From contig QZCP01000001.1 in NCBI GenBank assembly GCA_003956705.1, forward strand, positions 443,528-507,527: a stretch of 64,000 nt of DNA, given 5' to 3'. Below are positions 57,542 through 64,000 of the stretch, one piece after another. How positions within the stretch are numbered: position 1 is the stretch's first letter; every line of letters begins with the position of its first letter. Origin of the DNA: Brevipalpus yothersi (taxonomy: Eukaryota; Arthropoda; Arachnida; Trombidiformes; Tenuipalpidae). A program made the translations under genes and the position numbers. The notes below the pieces were generated by a model. That model had not been told where the DNA came from and searched no databases. It saw nothing but the letters and a program-made list of their open reading frames with translations.

Positions 57542-58689
57542 TCAATCGATTTTGTCCAAATCATCTTGCCAATTTCTAGGTCCAATATGCCTTATTCTTT
57601 GATGATACATCCTATTCATAGTCAACCACATGACTGAAATATAAAAATCAATAATTTTAGTATTGAAAAATCTGTTGATTCGAAACAAACATCAAGACTT
57701 ACATGGGAAAAAGCCCAAAATTAGGTATAATCGAACGAATGTAGGCAAGTGAAAGGAAAAATTGTAAGGATTTGGTAAATGCAGACAATATACACCAGTT
57801 TCCTCCAAATATGGAATGTTTCGAAGTAAAATTACACCTATTTATGAGAAAATCAAAATAAAGTTCAATATTTCCAGTATGAATTTCATTCCTAGGCTGA
57901 AGAATACCTTCGCACACGAATGTGAGGGGGAAAAGTAGTATCCAAATGGTATGTCTTAACCATGTCAAGGAGGATATATTCACTCTGAAAACCCTGAGCA
58001 AGTAGTAGGGGTATCTAGAGAATTTAGAAGTACAATTAATCGATATTCGTAAACACCTATCAGTCATTCACCTACTTTGCCACTTCCACCATAGTGTAGA
58101 AGAGGAAGAGATAAAAAACTACTGGCTTGACTTGCATTCGAGGCTCTGCATCAATCATCATAAAAATCATGAAAAGTTTATATCCCACATGAAGTGCTGG
58201 ATATCGCCAATCTCCTCCAGTGTAATTCAAGAGAGGATGTATAATCTCCAATATTTGGAGAAGATGCAAAAATTTCATGACTGGACCAAGAATTTTGTAG
58301 GAACCAGCCATTGAATCTGAAAAATTGGGAAAATTTGTCAACTTTTGTTTTTCATTCAAAATCACACCAAAAACAGCTTACTTGGCCCTTCCTTTGCGTA
58401 TCGAATAGCCAAAATGACGAGTACATATATGAACCCGACCCATTGAAAAATGTTATACAGAAAAAGATACGCTTTTCTGAATTCCTCTGGAGTGGCTATT
58501 AATGGAGAAAAAATAGGTGAAGATAATCAATCGAAAGTGAAATATGAATCCAAAAGATGACTGGATGTACTCACTTTCCACCTTTTTCTTTTTCTCTTGT
58601 TTTCGATTCCCAAGATTTCGAAATTTATTGCCCCCTATTCTAGTGCATTTATCAGCTATATTTTCGAGGATTTTCTCTCTCTTCTCCAT
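57542..58689 (-). CDS. Very-long-chain 3-hydroxyacyl-CoA dehydratase (HACD/PTPLA family), 6 exons, 267 aa
   Basis: ER membrane enzyme of the third step of very-long-chain fatty-acid elongation, dehydrating 3-hydroxyacyl-CoA. Exons, 5' to 3': 58575-58689, 58382-58495, 58076-58316, 57908-58014, 57703-57837, 57542-57633; phases close. A Lys-rich N-terminus (residues 1-38) precedes FLYNIFQWVGFIYVL, MKFLHLLQILEIIHPLLN, and the catalytic region MVEVAKYPYYLLRVF...LTWLRHTIWILLFPLTFVCEG. The Tyr cluster and the Glu of CEG correspond to the family's catalytic Tyr/Glu. The C-terminus keeps LPNPYNFSF and a basic cytosolic tail. No CS (p23-like) domain precedes it, unlike HACD3, although parts of the core resemble HACD3. 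Confidence 0.88.
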
Positions 58690-59404
58690 TGCTGATCAAC
58701 ATAAGAACAAATGTAAATTTTGTTAGATTTGCAAAATGAAACCAAACTGTCAACAGCCTCGAGAGCATTTTCACATAGCTCGATGTACTCACACAGATAT
58801 CTTTCCTACAAAATTCGCTCTCATTTTACAAAGAATTAAGATTGACTTACCGAAATGATCGATTGATTGAGTATGGATGAGATGAATTATGAGGCAAATA
58901 TGAGGAGACTTCTCTATTACCAAATGACGATTGATATTTTGAAATTTCAGTAGATTTACTTAGAATGATCCTCTATTTCTTCTCATATTATTTGCTGACA
59001 CCGAAAAGCAACAAAATCAGATGAGTCGAACAAGAGCAAACCTCGAGGACCGAGAAACCGTTACTTCATAGCGCCCTCTCCACGCTCGAACTCATTAGAA
59101 CAAGTTCTAACATCAAACTATGAATTTGTTAAACTCCAAGCTGAATTGAATCAGATAGGATTCGAAGAAATAGCAGAATTTTTTCAGAATAGTTGAGAAC
59201 TCTCTCAGAATTCGAATTATTATCATTTTTATTCATATAATTTATTTCGATCCAAATAAATCAGCATTTAAATATTGATTTTCGATCGAAAATCGAGTGA
59301 AAATCAGAGCACAAAACAGATCAAAAAATCTGATATTCATGATTCCATATCGAGAGAAAATCCATTAGGTCACAATAGATTTCATCGATAATTTTTCATT
59401 CATA
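58690..59404. other. HACD upstream region
   Basis: Presumed HACD promoter and 5' UTR, with possible UTR introns; a GC-richer patch lies at 59030-59100. No coding gene supported. Confidence 0.4.
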
Positions 59405-59715
59405 TCAACCCAAGACTATACCACGCAAAGGATCAATTTGACTTTTCTTCCTCTTGAGATTTGGAAATAGTAGCACATCATTCATATATCGACGAGTGTT
59501 AGGGCTGTCGATAGTCCAAGCTGCATTTTCCAAATTATTTGGCACAGGAAATACTCTGATGGGATCTAGTTCAAGGAGTAGAATAAGTAATTTTGAAATG
59601 CTGACTATCCTAAATTATCTGGTACGGTCTACTTACCATCGTTTGAAGCGTATAGATGGTCCAGCCGTTGTCCTCGGATTTGTTCTTGACAGGAGACGAA
59701 TACGGTCCAGATTAT
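59405..59715 (-). CDS. Unrecognised two-exon fragment
   Basis: Exon 59405-59565 (acceptor CTAG at 59566-59569) joins in phase to 59637-59715 across a 71-nt GT-AG intron. The terminal exon reads DPIRVFPVPNNLENAAW, SPNTRRYMNDVLLF and ends LRGIVLG before TGA. The composition and in-phase splice sites look genuine, but I do not recognise the family, and no upstream exon or start codon could be joined with confidence. It may be the 3' end of a gene or a pseudogene remnant. Confidence 0.35.
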
Positions 59716-62700
59716 CTGAGCATCATTGCGAAAGAAAATTGATTATATTAAATTCTAGCACAAACTATGAAGATTCACGATTGAAAATTGTTATACTAAC
59801 CAATAGAAATGAAAAAACAGAGAAAATCTTCTTTGAATCGAACATTTTTCAAACGAATGTGAACGCCCAAGAACTTCTGAAGTTGACCAACTCTTAACGT
59901 TATATGAGGATCTGAGGCGAGTGATGAACAGATTTATATGAAACTCCGAGCTCATGTCTGTAATTAAGGGAAGCCTTACCAATATATGGTAATTAGGCAT
60001 ATAACGAGTGAAATAAACCTCTCATCAACGAACTTTCGTGGGTGCTCAAATGCTTGATGTTGCTTATTGATCAACATTTTGGTAACTTTATGACAGGGTA
60101 ATTCATTTTGAACAATAAACGAGGTGCAGAATATGTATCTAGAGCAAATGATTAAACAGGAAGTGGTATGAAGTATTGGTGGTCAACAACACGATAATTG
60201 GTGATGGCAAAGCATGAATGAGAGAAGCAACTTTGAAAAGGAATATCTATGGCATCTTGCGCTCTTTTACCATGGATTCAATGAATTAGTGTCATATTTT
60301 GTTGTTGAAGAATTCTCTATGTGACGCTTTTTCGCAAATGATGATCATTTAATTGGATATTACATTGTATGAAGCAGTCAAGATTTTCCAGTTGAATGCC
60401 TTAATTACTGTATGGTTTATATTCAATTCTCTATAAGCAATGATTTTCAATCACTCTGAATAGTTTTTGAGGTATTCGTTTACATGAGAACCGTTCAATA
60501 CAATGTCAGTCTATGAGATTCATTTCGTTTGGAGTCAGCATGAAAACGTTCAACAGGATACAGTAATGTACTTCATGTGAAGGGAATCATAGTTTTACCT
60601 GTGGTTCAAGTTGATTGAGTAATCCTCATTCTACCTTGTCTAGACAGAAAATGAAGAAGGAGAATATTTTGACTTGAATCTCAAGAAGATTAGGGATCAT
60701 CACCTTAGTCCTCTAAACATTCATTTTTGCTAAAGATTCGATTGAAGTCTAATTTTGAGAGAAGAGAGAATTTTCAAAAATTTTCGAATTGTTGATCTCT
60801 GCTGAATATTCCATTGGAGTAAACAGGCGATTCTCCTGAACCCACTCTTTCGATTATGATTAAAGAGAGGGATTTATGACAATTTTAGAATTATAAAAAT
60901 AAAAACTCATCAAATGAGAGTCCACATCGAGGCATATAGATGTGAAAAAAATTTGAGGCCATTCTTTCTATCGCTTGAGTTGAGATTGAGCTGTTTATAT
61001 GCAACTGTATTAAACCTCAAAGAGAGTATTCATGTTGTCATCAGATTCCTCAAAATTGTGTTGTAAGAAACGTGGATCGTCTGATTGGATATTGGGAATC
61101 CTTCCAAAGTTCTTCCACTACATGAAAATTCTAAATGAATCATCTTTTTGTCTCTGATAATAAAGGTGGAGACAATTTTCTAGATTCTTCATTTTGATGA
61201 GCTATATTTGATCCAAAAGTTATTTGAAGCGCATACAGCTTCGCAAGAACTATCAGTATGTTTTTAGCTTCATATAACGAACGTTCTTGAGCTCATCATT
61301 CTTGAACTCTTTTCCAATGTGATTTTACCGAATTTCCCATTCATGTAATGAGGTTTTGGTAATGAGCGCATCATTTGAGTCAATATATCCGTAAGTAAGC
61401 GGAAGTATTTATTATGACTAAGGAAATTTCTAGAAGTATATTAATAATATTATACAAGGATGAGGAGATGTTGAATAAGATGAATTTCCTTGTAAAGAAA
61501 TTTTTCATTCAATCATTTCGAGATCTTTCTCTCTCTCCTTAGAATTATCTCATGCAAGCTCGTCTAAACGCTTGAAAGCAATTTCATTTGAAAGAATAGA
61601 TCTTTTAGATTATTATCTCTTTTCATAGATTTCTCGAATGAAAAGAATTGTAGGTCAGATTTTTCATCTTGAATCCGAAATTCTGAGAATTTTTACTACC
61701 TTAAATCTCACATTCCAAAAATTTCAATCCAAATTTCTCCTGATCATTCGCCTCGAGCTAAAAAATTGAAACTTTGAGAGATTAAAAATGAATGAAAATG
61801 AATTTGCTCCAAGTAAACATTAGCGTGACATTGTGACAGTTGTAATTTTTATTTGCTTGATAATTGTGTTTATGATAACGAATTATACATTTGAATGATA
61901 GATGGATTCGTTTTTTTTGTTTGCTTTACACTTGATGCAAACGAAAAAATTTTCTTCTTTTCATTTCATCTTTGATGATTAAAATGATTAAAATCATGAA
62001 CTATGGCCATTGAGAGCTAACAAGGATATATAGGTATGGCCAATTATGAGAGGAGCGTATTGACCTCTTTCAAAATATATGGGAATAAAGATGAAATCAC
62101 GGTGGTTTATAATTTGTACGATTCTCTGGCAGGAGAAACAGTGATGGTGACTTGAAATTATGTGCAATTGGTCATGGATGTGTACGACAATTTTGCCTCT
62201 TTCAATGTTTTTATCAACACTGATGAATAGATAAAGCTCTCAGAACCTTTGAACTTTCATAATTCAATATGAAAAAAAAACTTTGTAGGAACTGAGTAGG
62301 GTATCTTTAGGATTCCAGTTATGTTCAAAAACATGGATTTTGTTACCATGTGGCTGACTGGTGGTGGCAAAGAGATGCATAAAGGAGTGAATAAAGGTAG
62401 AATCGTAAGATAAATAAACGTTGATAATCATGATCATCTGATTACACCATCATCATATATAGACGAATATGGTCGAGATTAGAGAAGCGATCGTCGAACT
62501 GAGGGCGAATGAAGAACTACAGATCGGTGATTAGTAGTAACTGAGAATGTTTACTTTAGCATGTATACTTGATTTGGAGGAAAAGTTTCGAGCAAGAATT
62601 TTTTCATAAGCTCAAGCTTTTACCATGAGAGCCTTTTCATTGAGATGTGAAAAGTTGTCGAGTGTGTTAAAGCGATGGAAAGGTAATCCATTATACTCAG

Positions 62701-63053
62701 GCGTGAATGTGTGGAATCGTCATGGATTGCATGTCGATTACGGGAATAGGATAAAATGAAGAGATCGATAGATCATAGACAAGTTAGCTCGATTAACCTT
62801 CAGATTGGCTGAACCTTCGACGATGGCTGATACAATAATCTTTCTCTCTTTTTTCTCTCTCTCTCATTCTAAATGAGTTTGTGCACAGGGAGAGAAAAAG
62901 AGAGAGAGAGAGAGACGCAATTCAGAGAAACAAAATGAAACCCTCCTTCATCATAGAGCCTCTCGACGATCATTCGCTAGCTCGGAGACACTCTTATTGA
63001 GTCCGATAAAACTGATGACGGTTGGCAACAAATGGAGGGAATCGGATGAGACA
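59716..63053. other. 3.3-kb gene-poor AT-rich region
   Basis: No exons, RNA genes or repeat families recognised on either strand, apart from short CT/GA tracts near 61530 and 62850-62915. Holds the 3' flank of MAF1. Confidence 0.45.
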
Positions 63054-63773
63054 TCACTCATCCGATAGGTCGATGGCATTCATATCGTACACTCTTTCGT
63101 CATCCATGTCCATGTCATTGGCTTCTCTGTATGCACAACAGGTGAAGAAAACTATCCGCTTGAATTTTTTGTTGTAGAAGAAATAATTAAAAGACCACAA
63201 GCAGCTATCTTCTGCATAAGGATCGGAATTCAAGTCAGGATTGTAACTGTAGATATCGCAATCAGCAAAATTGATTTCATTGTCAATAGCAGACCATAGC
63301 TGATTCCGAATACCACTATAAACTTGATGAGCAGAGGTACTGAGAAAGTTGGAGTCAACTGCGCTCATCACCCAACGAATACTGGGTTCTTTACTGAATT
63401 CGTCACTTTTGGCGCTACTAAAATCATAGTCAGGATGGAAGGACGAGTTCAATGTCGAAATGAGATAGAAGAGAGTCTTACGGCTAATAGTATCACACAG
63501 GTGACCTACACCGGACTCTCCATCATCACTATTACTATAGCTGTATCCCTTGAGGGGACTGTGTGAGTAGGACACGATACTCTGTGGTGGCGATAAGGCT
63601 TGCAAATCATTGGGGCTACAACCTTCAGCATTGATAATCTTGTATAATCGCTTATCATTACCCGCCATTTTGCAGGAATAACTTTCCACTCGTCCAATGA
63701 TGGTACATTGTCCTGTGTTGATACGTAATGCTGAATTGAGTGCCTCAAATCTACTGCTCTCTAGTAACTTCAT
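63054..63773 (-). CDS. MAF1: MAF1, repressor of RNA polymerase III, single exon, 239 aa
   Basis: Conserved stress- and nutrient-responsive repressor that binds Pol III and blocks tRNA and 5S rRNA transcription. The frame starts MKLLESSRFEALNSALRI and contains IGRVESYSCKMAGNDK, SRKTLFYLISTLNSSFHPDY, DFSSAKSDEFSKEPS, LWSAIDNEI, the signature CDIYSYNPDLNSDPYAEDSC and LWSFNYFFYNKKFKRIVFF. Typical length (human 256 aa). A serine/acidic insert at residues about 60-90 corresponds to the phospho-regulated variable loop. The ATG at 63773 is the universal MAF1 start. Confidence 0.97.
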   Translation of the reverse strand: MKLLESSRFEALNSALRINTGQCTIIGRVESYSCKMAGNDKRLYKIINAEGCSPNDLQALSPPQSIVSYSHSPLKGYSYSNSDDGESGVGHLCDTISRKTLFYLISTLNSSFHPDYDFSSAKSDEFSKEPSIRWVMSAVDSNFLSTSAHQVYSGIRNQLWSAIDNEINFADCDIYSYNPDLNSDPYAEDSCLWSFNYFFYNKKFKRIVFFTCCAYREANDMDMDDERVYDMNAIDLSDE

Positions 63774-64000
63774 CCTTGAACCATATTATTGATACCATTA
63801 CGGACAACAAAAGCATTATATATGTCAAAATTGTTCGCCAAAAAAACACAACCGATCGCAGTAGCAGAAGGGATTATCCTAAGTATACAGACAGAAAGAG
63901 AAATAAAGACAGATAATCACAAGGCTAAGAAGCAAAATCTATCCTGAGAATGCAAAACTTACCGAAATTCTTCCATAGACTGTAGCTGTGTTTGTAGGAT
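63774..64000. promoter_or_regulatory. MAF1 upstream region
   Basis: Presumed MAF1 promoter and 5' UTR; TTACC at 63959-63963 could be a minus-strand donor of a UTR intron. No coding signal. Confidence 0.35.

Noticed and set aside
59454..59897. 147-codon plus-strand frame
   Set aside because: The opposite strand has in-phase exons with good splice sites and a more protein-like composition; the plus frame shows no motif.
1..64000. CRISPR arrays, bacterial operons or rRNA
   Set aside because: Spliced genes show the DNA is eukaryotic; no direct-repeat arrays with spacers or rRNA-like sequence were seen, and no tRNA could be supported by eye.

Overview
The window is eukaryotic nuclear DNA, AT-rich, with compact protein-coding genes split by short GT-AG introns (mostly about 60-150 nt), many (CT)n/(GA)n microsatellites, and two assembly gaps (N runs at 2458-3118 and 35395-35635) that both sit inside (CT)n/(GA)n tracts. 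The gene set (CYP4-type P450, DM4/DM12-like secreted protein, EB/EGF-like membrane protein, giant intronless LRR protein, conserved housekeeping genes) suggests an arthropod. The compactness fits an acariform mite, but that is an inference and species cannot be read from the sequence.

Layout. 2.2-6.8 kb: a complete nine-exon carnitine O-palmitoyltransferase 1 (+). 8-15 kb: an orphan exon, two secreted-protein genes, a related pair of degenerate fragments, and a frameshifted vinculin tail copy (-). 15.6-17.2 kb: an SRSF10-type SR splicing factor (+) with a U12-type AT-AC intron. 17.7-20 kb: RPN2 (short, Swp1-sized; -) and COP9 signalosome CSN5 (+), which share a 262-bp divergent promoter. 20.4-23.1 kb: sulfite oxidase (+). 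23.1-31.2 kb: gene-poor, microsatellite-rich. 31.2-38.2 kb: a small secreted/membrane protein (+), an EB/EGF-like type I membrane protein (-) and the Golgi SNARE BET1 (+). 39-45.3 kb: a CYP4 P450 (-) and a 1109-aa leucine-rich-repeat surface protein (-). 46.8-52.1 kb: a putative DNA transposon. 52.8-64 kb: TMCO4 (-), a minimal INO80E (-), a 3-hydroxyacyl-CoA dehydratase (-), an unrecognised exon pair (-), a gene-poor stretch, and the Pol III repressor MAF1 (-).

The most unusual region is 46779-52111. A perfect 19-bp inverted repeat encloses two divergently transcribed units: a tnp2/En-Spm-like transposase with a zinc-finger-bearing downstream exon on the minus strand, and an eight-exon gene on the plus strand whose last exon looks like a BEN DNA-binding domain. 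The 8-bp palindrome GGATATCC occurs 13 times exactly, plus several near-matches, between these repeats, and I found no exact copy anywhere else in the window. The copies fall in coding exons of both genes, an intron and both flanks, but not in the shared promoter. Three in-phase 42-nt mini-exons of the BEN gene each carry the motif or a one-base variant. The simplest reading is a self-contained transposon whose BEN protein recognises the dispersed palindrome, analogous to TnpA binding subterminal repeats in En/Spm. That link is inference.

Exon coordinates were assembled by hand from splice signals, reading phase and family conservation. For CPT1, SRSF10, CSN5, SUOX, BET1, CYP4, TMCO4, INO80E, HACD and the BEN gene, the phases of all exons close exactly.
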